Counted from the first letter of the stretch, positions 9,620 through 21,184 are shown. The stretch is 64,000 nt of DNA from Erinaceus europaeus (GCF_950295315.1 NC_080170.1:92612054-92676053); one strand, 5' to 3'. Notes: a model not told the origin generated them from the sequence alone. Numbers and translations are program-made.

Positions 9620-10241
9620 TGCTGGGGAATTATGCAGATATAGTCACATCTGCCAAGCTGTCCCTTCAGGCTTTGCCACTTCCCATAATATTCTTGCAGT
9701 GCCATTTTCAACCAATCCTGTCCCGACATGTCACTCCTGGTTGTTGCCCTATAAAGCCTGTCGTTATCGTCGGGCTGGCTTCATGGGCAGGTAACAGAGA
9801 TGACCAGAGACACACGGCTGAGCTGAGAACGCAGTTTAATCTTTATTCACAAGCGGGCAATGTGCTCCTCCATCTTTCTCCTCCAGGGGCAGAGAGGGAC
9901 CCCGGAAGTACATAGGGTAGGGGGCGGGGAGAAGGGGAAGTGCGAAACTAGCACAGGCTAAACCACAGTCTCCCAGATGTGGAGGATGAGACCAAACCAA
10001 TGTGAAGCATAGCAAAAAAAGCCCTTCCTCTTTCACCCCTCGTCTCTCTTGCCTGCTTTTTACTTTGGCAAATGGACGCATGGTATGGTGCTGCATGTAG
10101 CAGGAGGCGGCCATTTTTGCTACCTCCTCATGGCCTGAACCACTGAGCTCTCACCCAACTCTGAGGTGTCCCTGTGAATAGATTTGTGTTCCCTCTTTGC
10201 TCCGGATCTCCTCTCTCTCTTCTCCACAGTGCAGCCTGACA
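9620..10241 (+). mobile_element. ERV LTR, same family as 5336-5816, split by another LTR
   Basis: The left part (9620-9758) aligns with U3 of the 5336-5816 LTR, including AGTCACATCTGCCA and the TATA box CCTATAAAG at 9749-9757. The right part (10018-10241) resumes with the R/U5 sequence, including GCCATTTTTGCTACCTCC, CACCCAACTCTGAGGTG and a CT-rich U5. The poly(A) hexamer has decayed to GAATAG. No clear flanking duplication was found for the outer element. Confidence 0.75.
9759..10017 (-). mobile_element. Solo LTR nested in LTR, 6-bp duplication
   Basis: The plus strand starts TGTCGTTATCGTCGGG. On the minus strand it carries AATAAA (near 9839-9846) and the end GAAGCCAGCCCGAC, which is related to the 15131 and 63348 LTRs. 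The 6-bp sequence AAAGCC occurs at 9753-9758 and 10018-10023. Removing the insert restores the host LTR, so the boundaries are firm apart from a few extra A residues at the right edge. Confidence 0.75.
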
Positions 10242-10416
10242 CCCAGCTAAGAGAAACAGTGTCTGGCTTCGGCTGGTGTTTCCAGATTCACTTCTATTTC
10301 TTTTGGTGACAGTATAAAAAACAAGATTCCTGGTGACAGATACATTAGGTCCTGGTGGAATGGGGGTACAGATAAGCTTTAGAAGAAACACTATACAACT
10401 TGATATATACTGTTAA

Positions 10417-10417
10417 A

Positions 10418-10467
<50 letters not shown>
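10417..10467. repeat. (TA)n microsatellite
   Basis: About 50 bp of nearly pure TA dinucleotides. Confidence 0.95.
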
Positions 10468-10469
<2 letters not shown>

Positions 10470-10479
10470 AGTAAAGGAT

Positions 10480-11160
10480 AGTCATTTCCCCTATGACAAT
10501 CTTTATTAGAATCATCAAACAAGTAAATGCAGAAAAATTTGAGGCTAACTAAGGCCCCACTAAAAACCTAGGTCTATTTCCTTCCTAATTTGAGACAAGA
10601 TCCCATAAACCTAATACCTGATTAGATACAACAAATGACACTCAGAACTTTATCAACCAGGAAAAATTCTAAGCTCATTAGATAAGAAAGGACTACATAA
10701 AAGCTGGATAAGGACAAGAGATTGGCTCACTTAATGATGGCCTTTGTGTCACTATCAAGACATCCTTTCAACTGGTATTCTAGACAGGGAATCCTTTGAT
10801 TCCCCAATAGATAACATGAGCCTAGACTTCTAATTGATCCTTCTACCATCATGGGTCACATCCACTGGATTGTCATCATAAGTCCTCCTGCGGTCTTCTG
10901 CAGGACCTTATTCTCATTATGAAATAGTAATCATAGGGACCACCCTTCTCTTGAAAGGGAGACTGGGCCAGCCAACTCTGCCATTCAAAATAAGACTGGT
11001 TCTAAAGTGAGTGAAACCGAGAATGTTCCCAGCTGTGACTGGACCATGAACTAGTTCGACAGGGACTTGGAGGTTGTACAGGTCCCAGTGAAATATGTAA
11101 ATAGATATGGGCCCATGGTTATATCAGTATGGTAAACAGTTAATTACATTTATATATTTT
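10480..11160 (+). mobile_element. L1 3'UTR-type unit in plus orientation
   Basis: Several blocks are reverse complements of 62800-62960, for example TTAGAATCATCAAA, AAATGCAGAAAAA and GATCCCATAAAC. They are also related to the long L1 3'UTR unit near 25080-25130. The right limit is uncertain. Confidence 0.5.
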
Positions 11161-12544
11161 CTTCAAGTTCACATGTAACTTTCTGCCCTGATCATGCTTC
11201 CTAGTTCTATTCTCAACTCTGACACCATCTTCCCAGTGTTCTTAGAACACACTCCCTTATTAGCTATTGTTGCAAGGCAGTATGCCAGTGACCTTAGGCA
11301 GTCCACACAATGCTCAGCTGATGTCAGCCTTGGTGACAGAGCATATAGTGATTGGCACAGATGCACAATGAACTGTGGGTGGATCCAGTCTGTGCAAATG
11401 TACAAAGCTTTGTGGGTGGACTGAACAGACCCAAAACACAGCCAGCCAGATGTCTGCTCTCTTTGGCTGCTGCTTCTTCTCCTGATCAGAGGGATCTTGC
11501 CTGAGGGGCTCAACATGTCCACCATGGCTGTAGCTACTGGGAACGGAACACATGTCATTCTGCTAGCCAGTGAACTCTTAAGACACCTCCTCAGCCATGA
11601 GTAACCTGTACCTTAGCTGATACTTGATTATCAAATGGGACTGAACTTTTGATAACTATTCATGGAGTTTATGGAACTAGTATATTCTTAAAGCCTGCTG
11701 ATAATTGCTTATTTTGTAGTACCTAGATATTTGCCTCTTACCCCTGTGTCACCTGAATAAAGCCTTGAATTGTTTAAACCTACTCCATCTTCCAGTCGAA
11801 TCCATTCCACGCTGCAGCCAAAGCCCCTTTTAATTTTTAGTTACAACAAGCTATAAATTTCAAGAAAAGATTAAGACATAAAATTCTAGGAAAATACCTA
11901 AAATAGAATTCCTCCTTCCTTCTACCTTAAGATCCCTACTTTCATCTGCTCTATTCCTTCTTTATCTTTTTCTCTAACAATACTCAGTTATTCTTTCTCT
12001 GTTAAATGTTTAGGAACTTCCCTATCTACTTTGCTGATTCACTCCATCATATATATCCTTGTTTTTAGCCTATAAATTCCCCTATTTGATTCAGTTAATG
12101 GAGTCCTTTCTATACCATATGCTACATTGTGCTAAAACAACCTTAGATTAGAGGGGCAAAAGTGTGGCATTTCTTGTTTTACAAATATACCTTCTCAACA
12201 TTTGATGTTGTGAACAGATGGACTTGCTGTGCAGGCAGAACACCATGAAGATGTGCGATTTTCTACTATAGTATTAAGACTTGAAAAGATATAATCAAAC
12301 TCATAACTCATGAAGTGCACATATATTGTAATGAATGATGATTTGTTTTAACTGTCAGGGATTTTCATACCTAATAATAAGCACTTTCTCAAATCAAATG
12401 AAAATTTTGTTTCTAAAACATTAAAGAAATTAAAAAAAGATAAAATTTTGTTTCTTCACATCTCATTTTTTTAGTTTGTCCCCACACTGGTCCTACAGAT
12501 ATCACAGACTGCTTAATGATTATTTTTCTAGGAGAAGTGCTCAA
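11161..12544. other. Mostly unique sequence with a possible LTR remnant
   Basis: An AATAAA at 11756-11761 in a context like an LTR R region (CACCTGAATAAAGCC) hints at an old LTR ending near 11830. I could not align it to any other copy here. The open frames at 11169-11558 and 11314-11553 overlap in opposite sense to this possible LTR and show no domain. From 11830 on I see no repeat or gene. Confidence 0.35.
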
Positions 12545-12885
12545 TATTTTTTTTGCCTCTAGGATAACTGCTGGGGCTCAGTGTCTGCACGGCAAATCCA
12601 CTGCTCTTGGAAGCTATTTTTTCCCGCTTTTGTTGCCCTGGTTGTTCTATCATTGTTGTGGTTATTATTATTGTTGTTATTGATGTCATTGTTGTTGGAT
12701 AGAACAGAGAGTAATTGAGAGAGGAAGGGGAGAAAGAAAGATAGGCACCTGCAGACCTGCTTCACTGCTTGTGAAGCAACTCCCTTGCAGGTGGGGAGCC
12801 GGGGCTCAAACCGGGATCCTTATGCCTGTCCTTGTGCTTTGTGCCATGTGTGCTTAACCCACTGGGCTACCACCCAACTCCAGAA
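12545..12885 (-). mobile_element. tRNA-derived SINE, full length, minus strand
   Basis: The head at the right has the B-box-like GGCTCAAACCGGGATCC complement and CTTAACCCACTGGGCTACCACC. The body has GACAGAGAG-type purine-rich sequence and GTTGTTATTGATGTCATTG. The left end carries the GCCTCTAGGATAACTGCTGG tail of the long SINE form. Confidence 0.9.
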
Positions 12886-12941
12886 AGATGCTTTATCTAA
12901 GTCTATCTCATCAGAGTCATCTTGTCTGTAACTTCATATCC

Positions 12942-12942
<1 letters not shown>

Positions 12943-12990
<48 letters not shown>
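12943..12990. repeat. (AT)n microsatellite
   Basis: Pure AT dinucleotides over about 48 bp. Confidence 0.95.
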
Positions 12991-12993
<3 letters not shown>

Positions 12994-13455
12994 CTTCACT
13001 AATGTATTGCATCTGTCATGCTACCACTATGTAACATCATGTACCTGAAATCAATTTGAGGGAAAATTCCAGAGAGTCATATTTTTAAGGTTCTAGGTGA
13101 AGTGGTAGGAACTCTTAAGTTTTTATTAGGGGATAAAGTATTATTTACTTGTGAAAGGACCAAAGTGTAATAATAAAAATTTGCTCTTTTTTATAATATT
13201 AAAAAAGATGGATATGAGAATCAGTCATATATGTGAGATGAGAAAGAAAATTAAAGATGTAAGTTACCTTTATAAAAGTAGTTTCCTTTATTTTTGATTG
13301 AAGTATTCATTTTTTTAAAACATGGAATGCCTTGATAAAGTGAAAAACATGATCTTACTAAGCCACTCACGGTACTTGCACATTTTTTATCTAATGATCA
13401 AGTGGGGATGGGAATGCTATTCATTTATGTAATGATATGGGATACGAAGTATGTT
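12991..13455. other. Unique AT-rich sequence
   Basis: No gene or recognisable repeat. Confidence 0.5.
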
Positions 13456-13602
13456 TTTATTTTTGAATTTTTTTTTGGTTTTACATTTTCCTTTTTTTTC
13501 ATTTCTTTCTTTCTTTTTTAATAAAAAGGAAACACTGACAAAACCATAGGATAAGAGAGGTAAAGTTCCACACAATTCCCACCACCAGAACTCCAGTGAT
13601 AT
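13456..13602 (-). mobile_element. Very short L1 3' end (type 2) with 10-bp duplication
   Basis: Only about 147 bp of L1 3' terminus, reverse oriented: T-rich tract, then GACAAAACCATAGGATAAGAG and CACAATTCCCACCACCAGAACT. GAAGTATGTT flanks it at 13446-13455 and 13603-13612. The end motif matches 23770-23850, 29815-29875 and 40120-40180. Confidence 0.8.
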
Positions 13603-13612
13603 GAAGTATGTT

Positions 13613-14174
13613 AAGGTGTTTGTGGAAATAATTTTCTTAACCATTAGATAAAAAGGCTACTAGGATAAAACATTTCTCCCTGGTCTTGACTATGGAGGTA
13701 CTTACATATATTTGAAACTTCTATTGCTTTTTTTGGGGGGGGATTTTCCAAATATTCTAAAATTGATAGAGGAAAATTAAAAGAATGGCTGTTCTTGAGA
13801 TGTCACTAACCTGTTAAACCACTGTGGAATAACCCATCAAGTTATGTCTAAAATAGATCTTTACCACTATCAGGGGAAGCTTCGAGAATGATAGTGGATC
13901 AGGGCTGTGAGGTCTCTCCCCTTATGTCTTCAATTTAATTTTCACAGATAAATAAGTTAATTTATTATTAATTAAAACACTGAATCTGTCACTTCAGTAA
14001 TTATGTGCATGTATGCTTTCAGAAGGATGAGTTATAAGTGTCCAGTGTAAGGTTAACCACTTTTATGTTAGTCCAGTGTTAGCACTGTCAGAAATGCTTC
14101 TCTCCCTAAATAGTGCATAATGAAACTTTTTTAAAAAGCAGGAGCACCCATATAATAAGCAGACTCCTAGCAGA
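13613..14174. other. Unique sequence
   Basis: A G-run at 13735-13741 and AT-rich DNA; no gene seen. Confidence 0.5.
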
Positions 14175-14405
14175 AAAAACATTCCTCAGGGCTGAGTGCT
14201 GGTGTACCTGGTTGAGTGCTCATGCTTCAATGTGCAAAGATCCAGGTTGGGGTTCACAGTTCCCACCTACAGGGCTAAAAATCTGTGAGTGGTGAAGCAG
14301 TGTTGCAGGTGTCTATCTCTCGCCCTCTCTATCACTCCTGCTCTTCTTGATTTCTCGCTGTCTTTATTTAATAAGTAAGCAATAATAATAATAATAATAA
14401 TATAA
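14175..14405 (+). mobile_element. tRNA-derived SINE, plus strand
   Basis: The head reads GTGTACCTGGTTGAGTGCTC, followed by AGATCCAGGTTGGGGTTC, GAGTGGTGAAGCAGTGTTGCAG, a CT-rich stretch and an (AAT)n tail. Confidence 0.85.
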
Positions 14406-15130
14406 ATCATTCCTCTAGGAGGAATAAAAATAAAAATTTTACAAAAGCAGAGCTGATTACCTCTTACAGAATGCTTGTTCTTGTTTTTATTTAAACTTTT
14501 AACATTTCGTTCTCATTAAATAGCACTATAAAATTGTAACAGAACTGAAATCTCTGCTAAGAAATGTTTAGAAGGACCACACTGATTTAGAAACAAAACA
14601 GAAATGACAGCATCATGCTCTTCTAATTAAAGCAGTTTTGTTATCAAATTAGTCATTTAATCTAATTTTCAGGGTCTTTTTTCCTGAAGAAAAAGAAAAG
14701 AGTATTTAGTGGATAATCTCTGAGGCCTTTCCTGTCAATCAACTCTGTATGAATCAGGATATTTAAGCAACATACATAAATATATATAAATCTTAACTTA
14801 GTATAACAAAGTCATATTTAACTGAAACTATACATATCAAATGCTAGTGCTCTGTGTTCTTTTCTCTCATTTCCCTGTAATTCTCAAGCTTCTTTCTGTC
14901 TCTGTGTTTTCTAATACTCCCAATATAGTGATATTTGAGAGTACATGTGTACAAAGGCTATCTTATCTGTGAATTTCATCCTAGAGTGATTACAGAGGAG
15001 TTATAATGTATTTATTACAAAGGGGAGGGTTGAATCTAATAGGGTTGGGACTACTGGTGTCTGTGACCAACTAACAGTACATTTAGTTTGTCTTCTGTCT
15101 TAGGACATGAACCCTTAACTTACTCATGTA
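14406..15130. other. Unique AT-rich sequence
   Basis: No gene or repeat identified. Confidence 0.5.
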
Positions 15131-15481
15131 TGTTGGTCTGCTTCTAAATTCTGCTTCTAAGACCCCTTCTGTTTCATTGGTTTAATCCCCCCTGCTTAAC
15201 ATTGTATTCTATTTACATAACCACTGTTAACTAAGCACTGCCCTGCCTCCAGGGCATTGGTTTAATCCTCACTGTTTTGCATGCTTTTTCCTTCTCCCCA
15301 CCCCCTATCCTACGTACATCCTCTTCGGACCTGACTCTTCGCCTCAGGATATATAAGGACAAGATTGTGATTAGAGAGCTTAGATTGCGCCGCATTCCAC
15401 ATGAATAAATACTGAACTGCGTACCACTCAGCCATGAGTCCCTGGTCGTCTCTCTCTCCCACCTGTGAAGCTAGCCCAGCA
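15131..15481 (+). mobile_element. Solo LTR (351 bp)
   Basis: Starts TGTTGGTCTGCTTCTAAATT and ends GCTAGCCCAGCA. TATATAAGG lies at about 15349-15357 and AATAAA at about 15404. Flanks are CATGTA (15125-15130) and AATGTA (15482-15487), a 6-bp duplication with one change. It aligns along its length with the minus copy at 63348-63761. Confidence 0.85.
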
Positions 15482-16959
15482 AATGTATTCACTCTAAAAT
15501 AATCTCCTTCAAACTTTGATAATTTTTAGGAAGGCCTTTGTTTACTTGAGTTTTTCCAGAATTGTTTCAGCTCCTTAACTAGTTCGACCTAATCTGAGAA
15601 ACATGCCAGCCTTCCTGTAATCAAATTAATTCTAGACAGCCAGTATGGCAACTCCTTACCTTAGTCTAACTTATTTAGTTTTTCAAGGGCTACAGCTACA
15701 CAGGGAAATTCCTGAACAAATAATTGTTAGGTAAAAAAAAGTTATATTTAACCTGCAAAATAATTGTTCTCATTATTCTAAACTCAGTGGGTCAGGGACC
15801 AGTCTAAGAGTCACTTTATGAAGTGATGGACCATAGTATTCCCCTTTCAGTCACTTCAAAAAAGGTGGTGTGGACCAGTCAAGTTTGAAGAGAATGTTCC
15901 AGAAACAGGGCATATTCATTGCTGTTTCAGTTTCTATTTATAATAACATCAAGTCAGATCATTGAATAATCTTCTAGGTTGCACAACAAACTGAATTATT
16001 CTGGTGGGGTTCCTAATTTTAAGATAGTTCTGAATTATCCAAATGATACAGAGCACAAGAGATATTACAGAATATTCCCAGAACTGAAGAAAAATACTAG
16101 CACTTTCCTCCTACGTACCATATGTCACTCTCTTACATGGCAAAAGATACTTGTCACAGATTTTGAGCCAAGGTTTAGGCACAAATAAACACACAAAATG
16201 TATGGAGTAAGAATAAAAGATGCCTTCTGCAAAAATTCCCCTTATGAGAGGACTTTTCGTATCCTGTCTTACACTTTCATGTAACTCTTAGAACAATTGT
16301 TAATGTATAATTCATTTATGGAACTATTTGTTCAGTGTCTGGCTTCCTGTCATGTTCACAGTTGTATACCCAGCATCTAGCATCCTGCTGCTTTGTATCT
16401 GACAGATGTTCACAATATTGACTGACTATATAAAGACTCAAGGAATGAATAACCTTTCTTTATCCATGGATCTTATTGATCACGTGTAATGTCTATTTGT
16501 CAAATAGTCTCAAGGCATAATTAAACACATTGAACAAAGATACTTGTTGCTTAGATAGCTTAATAAAATGATAAGTATAACTCCAAGAGTCAAAAATAGA
16601 ATTTATAGTGTCCAGGAGATAAATCATTTGTAGAATGCACACTTTACCATGTGGGAAAATCTGGGTTTAAACAAATGCTCAGCAACCACACAGAAGCACC
16701 ATGCGAAGAGGAAGATACATGAGCAGTAGAGCAGAGTTGGGCCATCTTTCTCACACTGGCTCTTTGTCACACCAACTATCTGGAAAGTAAAGGCTGAGTA
16801 GTAGAATTGTGCAACTGAGAAATCTAGCAAAGTCATGCCAGAAAAAAAAAATTACTGGCACGAAATTTGTAACTTTTAACTATATTTGTGTATATCATTG
16901 AATCTAATTACTATCTCATTCTTTCTCAACCTATCACACACACAAGTGAAATCACACAC
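15482..16959. other. Unique sequence
   Basis: No exon, conserved protein or clear repeat. The open frames at 15979-16188 and 16624-16836 show nothing recognisable. Confidence 0.5.
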
Positions 16960-17052
16960 ACACACATACATATGTATATATATTCATATACTATATATAC
17001 TATATATTCATATATATATATATATACTATATATTCATATACTATACCTACT
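16935..17052. repeat. (CA)n and TATATAC-type simple repeats
   Basis: ACACAC runs followed by TATATTCATATACTA repeats. The open frames at 16886-17134 are translations of this low-complexity tract. Confidence 0.85.
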
Positions 17053-17063
17053 CTCTCTGTTTT

Positions 17064-17345
17064 TCTTTTTTTTTAATTATTTTATTTATTCCCTGTTGTT
17101 GCCCTTATTGTTTTATTGTTGTAGTTATTATTGATGTCGTCGTTGTGTTGGATAGGACAGAGAGAAATGGAGAGAGGAGGGGAAGACAGAGAGGGGGAAA
17201 GACAGACACCTATAGACCTGCTTCACCGCCTGTGAAGCGACTCCCCTGCAGGTGGCGCGCCAGGGGCTCTAACTGGGATCCTTACGCAGGTCCTTGCACT
17301 TTGCGCCACATGTGCATAACCCGCTGCGCTACCGCCCGACTTCCC
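17064..17345 (-). mobile_element. tRNA-derived SINE, minus strand
   Basis: A well-preserved copy: TTGATGTCGTCGTTGTGTTG, GGATAGGACAGAGAG, the conserved AGACCTGCTTCACCGCCTG, CCTGCAGGTGG, and the head ending CATAACCCGCTGCGCTACCG. Confidence 0.93.
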
Positions 17346-17497
17346 CTCTGTTTTTCTTAGTGTAAAGGTATGATAATAATCTGTAGTGGTCTTGCTATAT
17401 CTCCAAGCACCACTCTGGTAGAAACAGGAAACCATTTCTAAACCAGAAGTTTAGAGGTAAAAAAATCAAAATCTGATTGATTAACCAACCAATCCAG

Positions 17498-17498
<1 letters not shown>

Positions 17499-17548
<50 letters not shown>
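17499..17548. repeat. (CA)n microsatellite
   Basis: Pure CA dinucleotides for 50 bp. The minus-strand frame across it (17395-17712) is artefactual. Confidence 0.95.
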
Positions 17549-17549
<1 letters not shown>

Positions 17550-17816
17550 AAAAACAGAAAAACAAAATTTGCTTTGAATCTGAGCAACTAGGCAAATAAT
17601 AATCGGGTGACTTCATTTGAGGATAGTGATCAATGACTCTGAATATGACCAAATATTTAAAAAATGGAGAGCAGCGCTTTAAGTATGACTTTGGCATGAC
17701 TAGAAACTCCAAATTATTCTCCTTCCATGGAATTCAACTTTCAGATTATTGTGCACTCTATCTTGTATTGGTTTTGTTAGAACAAAAATAAAATATTCTA
17801 CCTATTGAAAGACATC

Positions 17817-17904
17817 ATTTGATTTGACTAAATTTTCTTTGCATTTGTACAAATATTTCTATTTGATTTGACTAAATTTTCCTTGCATTTGTACAAATAT
17901 TTCT
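17817..17904. repeat. 44-bp tandem duplication
   Basis: Two adjacent 44-bp units (17817-17860, 17861-17904), each beginning ATTTGATTTGACTAAATTTT. They differ at one base (TTTCTTTG against TTTCCTTG), so the duplication is fairly recent. Confidence 0.95.
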
Positions 17905-17979
17905 ATGGAACATAGTTTTCTCTCTTGTTAACCAAATTTTATTGAGAGGAAGTTCTACTTTTTTCATTTTTCAATTTAA

Positions 17980-18450
17980 CTGCAGGGCTAGTGGTTTACA
18001 GTATAGCCTTTAACATATCTCATCTCTGCTTCATTGTTGTCTAGGAGACACAACAGCACCTCAATGTCCCTTCATCCTGTTCCTTTCCCTCGTTCCCCAG
18101 AGTCCTTTGCTTTGGTGCAATATATGACTCTCAGTCCAAGTTTCACTTATGTCATCCCCTATTGTTCTTTATTTTATAGTTCTAACTATAAATGAAATAA
18201 TTCGGTATTAGTCTTTCGCTTTCTGGCTAATCTCACTCAGTATAATACCTTTAAGTTCTAATTAAGATATTACAAAGGATTTGACCCCATCATTTTAACA
18301 TCTGCATAGTTCTCTACTGCATATATACCACAATTTTATTAGCCATTCATCTATAGGTGAGCATCTAGATTGTTTCCAAGTTTGGACTATTGGAAACTGT
18401 GTTGCTATGAATGTAGGTGTGCATAGGCCTTTTCATATAGTTGCTTTTTG
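17980..18450 (-). mobile_element. Old L1, 3'UTR and ORF2 C-terminal remnant
   Basis: Reverse L1 sequence with TGGCTAATCTCACTCAGTAT and GTTGCTATGAATGTAGGTGT, which are antisense of ORF2 C-terminal codons. More diverged than the L1 at 25786. Confidence 0.8.
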
Positions 18451-18451
18451 G

Positions 18452-18530
18452 GGGCCAGACAGTAGAGATAAGCACTCATAGTACTAAGCACAAGGACCCG
18501 TAAGGATCTGGCTTCGAGCTTACTTTTGTA
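18452..18530 (+). mobile_element. tRNA-SINE head fragment inside L1
   Basis: GGGGGCCAGACAGTAGAGAT, AAGCACTCATAGTACTAAGC and ACAAGGACCCGTAAGGATC resemble a SINE head. No body or tail follows. Confidence 0.55.
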
Positions 18531-18870
18531 GCTGATGAAATTTGGTAGTCCAGTTTCATTCTTCTGCATGTTTCAACCCAATTTTCCCAACATCTTTGTT
18601 AAACAGACTCTCCTTTTTCCACTTGATGTTTTTCCACTTGGTGTTTTGGGTTCCTTAGAGCCTATTTGATGGATTCGCATGCAGTTCCAGCTTGTTTTGA
18701 TTATAATGTCTCTGTGGTATGTTTTGAGGTCAGGAAACATGACGTCTTCATCATTGCTCTTTTCACTCAGTATTGCTTCGGCTATCCTAGCTATTTTCTG
18801 TCTCCAGATAACTTTTTATTATCTTTTGTTCTAGTCTCTTGAAGAAATTTAGTGGGACCTTGATAGGGAG
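18531..18870 (-). mobile_element. Old L1 ORF2 remnant (continued)
   Basis: Antisense ORF2 sequence such as TCCCAACATCTTTGTTAAAC and GAAATTTAGTGGGACCTTGA. It resumes at about 19629 after an insert. Confidence 0.8.
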
Positions 18871-19628
18871 ATTTATGGCTTATTTGCAGGTGGAGAACGT
18901 TTGCCAGTTGCCAGAACCTGAGCATTAATGTATTCCAGGACTGAGAGAAATTCACTTCAGTCATATTCCCATGATCAGAAGAGATCTGGAGGGACACACA
19001 CAAGACACCCCAATCTAGAGCAGTGCCAAGTGTCATCATTAGCTTCTCCCAGAGTATTTATTGATAAATTTATGCATTGCATCACCAAAATAATAAGGAT
19101 GATCAAAGATTTTTTTAAGTAAAGCACACATCAGTGGTAAATGACAGGACACTAATAATACATGGTTTAAAAAAATCAGTATCTAAAAGTCAGAACATAT
19201 TTTCACTAAGGTAGAAAATATCAGAGATTAGGTAGATGTGTTTAAAACTGCCATTGTCCAAGTGTTACATCAAATGCCATAAGATATTGAATATATTCCA
19301 GTTACCCCATGACAATATCCAGACCCTCAGGGCAACAGCCAGACATCAGCGATATGAGTGATTTGCATGTGACAATGCATCCTTCTCTCTTAGCCAGTGG
19401 GCCAAGAAAATTTTCTGACATATCCAGACATTACCCTACAGTAGGATTCTTATAGTAATGGGACAGAGCCTGAAACACAGGCCTCATGGAATTTTTAGTC
19501 AAAAGTAATGTACCTGGAAGACAAACAACAAGCATATATTTAGCAAGCATAGATGCAAAGCTAACAACCATTGGCAGAATTTCTAATAACAAGTGTCAGA
19601 AAGTCTGGGATCAGAAAACTTCTTCAAC
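18871..19628. mobile_element. Unidentified ~0.75-kb insert in L1
   Basis: L1 ORF2 stops at GGGACCTTGATAGGGAGATT and resumes at about 19629 with GGAATTGTGTTAAATCTG, the next expected L1 sequence. The material between is therefore an insertion. It shows no poly(A), TG...CA ends or coding domain that I can recognise; an old LTR is possible. Confidence 0.45.
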
Positions 19629-19649
19629 AGGAATTGTGTTAAATCTGTA

Positions 19650-19854
19650 TATGGGGGTCATACATTGGTACATGTGATTATGTGTACACACTACAGTACA
19701 TAAGGACCAGGATTCAATTTCCCACCTGCAAGGGGAAATTTTCACGAGTGGTGAAGCAGGACTGCAGGTGTCTGTCTGTCTCTCTTCCTCTTTATCTCCC
19801 CTTTACCTCTCCATTTCTCTGCCTTTATTCAAGAATAAATAAAACGAAAAAAAA
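19650..19854 (+). mobile_element. tRNA-derived SINE in L1
   Basis: CATAAGGACCAGGATTCAAT, TTCACGAGTGGTGAAGCAGG and a CT-rich body. The flanking sequence ATCTGTATATGG recurs as ATCTATATATGG after the tail, a target duplication. Confidence 0.85.
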
Positions 19855-20632
19855 TCTATATATGGATCTGAATAGAATAGTCATTTTGACTATGTTAATT
19901 CTTCCAATCCATGAGCATGAAATATCTTTTCATTTCTCTGTATCACTTTCTATTTTATTGAGAAGTGTCAAAATTTTCAGTACAAAAGTTTTTCACTTCC
20001 TCTGTTAGGTTTATCCTTAGATATTTGATTGTTTTGGCTGTGGATGAATGGAATCTATTTCTGGATTTTTTTAAATTCAGATTTGGTGTTTGCATAAAGG
20101 AATGCCACTAATTTTTGTATGTTGAGTTTATAACCTGCCACCTTAGTATATAATTTAATGGTTTCCAGGAGTTTGCTGCTGGGTTATTTACTTTTTAAAA
20201 TTTTTCTATGCATACTATCATATTATCTGTGAACAGTGACAGTTTGACTTCTTGTATTCCAGACAGCTGTTTTACATATGCATTTGGTGCATAAATAGTC
20301 ATTATTGTTATTTCTTCTTGGTTGATTGATGTTTTTAGCCTTAAGTAATATTTATTTCTGTCTTATATTACCTTAATTACTTAAAAAATCTATTGTATCT
20401 GAATAAGTATTTATTCCTGACCTTTTTCTGTGGCTCATTGTATAATGGTTTCCCATTCTTTCACTTTGAGCCCATTATTGTCCTAAGTCATACAACAAAT
20501 GGTTGGGTCGTGTTTTCTGACCCATGCTCCTACTCTGGGTCTTTTAATGGACAAATTTAGACCATTGATAGTAAGTGTAATTACAGATTTAAGGGATATT
20601 AATGGCATTTTTATGTAAATGTTGTTTGTTTG
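19855..20632 (-). mobile_element. Old L1 ORF2 RT region remnant
   Basis: Antisense RT and C-terminal RT coding sequence, including TTAATTCTTCCAATCCATGAGC and the antisense FADD region near TACTATCATATTATCTGTG. Many frame breaks; no intact ORF. Confidence 0.85.
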
Positions 20633-20634
20633 GG

Positions 20635-20867
20635 GGGGCCTAGTGGTGGCGCACCTGGTTAAGCATACATTTTACAGCGCTCAAGGACCTCAAGGACCCA
20701 GCTTTTACTGCCGGCCCCCACCTGCAAGGGGAAAGCTTTGTGAGTGGTGAAGCAGGGCTGCAGATGTCTTTCTCTGTCTCCCTTCCTATCACAACCCTCC
20801 CTCTCAGTTTCTGGCTGTCTCTATCCAATAAAAAAATAAAAATTTAAAAAATAAACCTTAAAAAAAC
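20635..20867 (+). mobile_element. tRNA-derived SINE with 17-bp duplication
   Basis: Head GTGGCGCACCTGGTTAAGC, GAGTGGTGAAGCAGGGCTGC, A-rich tail. AAATGTTGTTTGTTTGG occurs at 20618-20634 and 20868-20884, fixing the ends. Confidence 0.95.
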
Positions 20868-20904
20868 AAATGTTGTTTGTTTGGTGTGCATTTTTAAAGT
20901 TAAA

Positions 20905-21110
20905 TTATTGATTTCTTTATTATTATTATTTTTTTTTTACAGATAAAAATGGAGAGAGGAAGGGAAGCCAGAGAGGGGAGAGAAAGATAGACACACGCAG
21001 ACCTGCTTCACTGCCTGTGAAACAAACCCCCTACAGGTGAGGAGCTGGGGGCTCAAACCGGGATCCTTAGGCTGGTTAACCCACTGCACCTGAACCCCCC
21101 CCCCTTGACT
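20905..21110 (-). mobile_element. tRNA-derived SINE, minus strand
   Basis: Purine-rich GGAGAGAGGAAGGGAAGCC body, AGACCTGCTTCACTGCCTG and head GGCTCAAACCGGGATCC; the head is shortened near a C-run at 21098-21105. Confidence 0.88.
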
Positions 21111-21184
21111 TTTTGTTTTATTATTTATTTGTTTTGTTTTCTTTTCTTTTGTGCTTTGCTTTTTTTTTTTTTTTTTTTAGTTGT

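Larger units (their letters stand above)
17346..17979. other. Unique sequence with simple repeats
   Basis: Holds the (CA)n tract and the 44-bp tandem duplication listed separately; no gene. Confidence 0.5.

Noticed and set aside
9520..9915. 131-codon frame
   Set aside because: It spans an L1 end, two LTRs and their junction, so it cannot be a conserved gene.
9836..10114. 92-codon minus frame
   Set aside because: It crosses the edge between nested LTR and host LTR.
11169..11558. 129-codon minus frame with several Cys
   Set aside because: Cysteines show no zinc-finger spacing and no homology is recognised.
17395..17712. Frame with a long Val-Cys run
   Set aside because: It is a translation of the (CA)n microsatellite.
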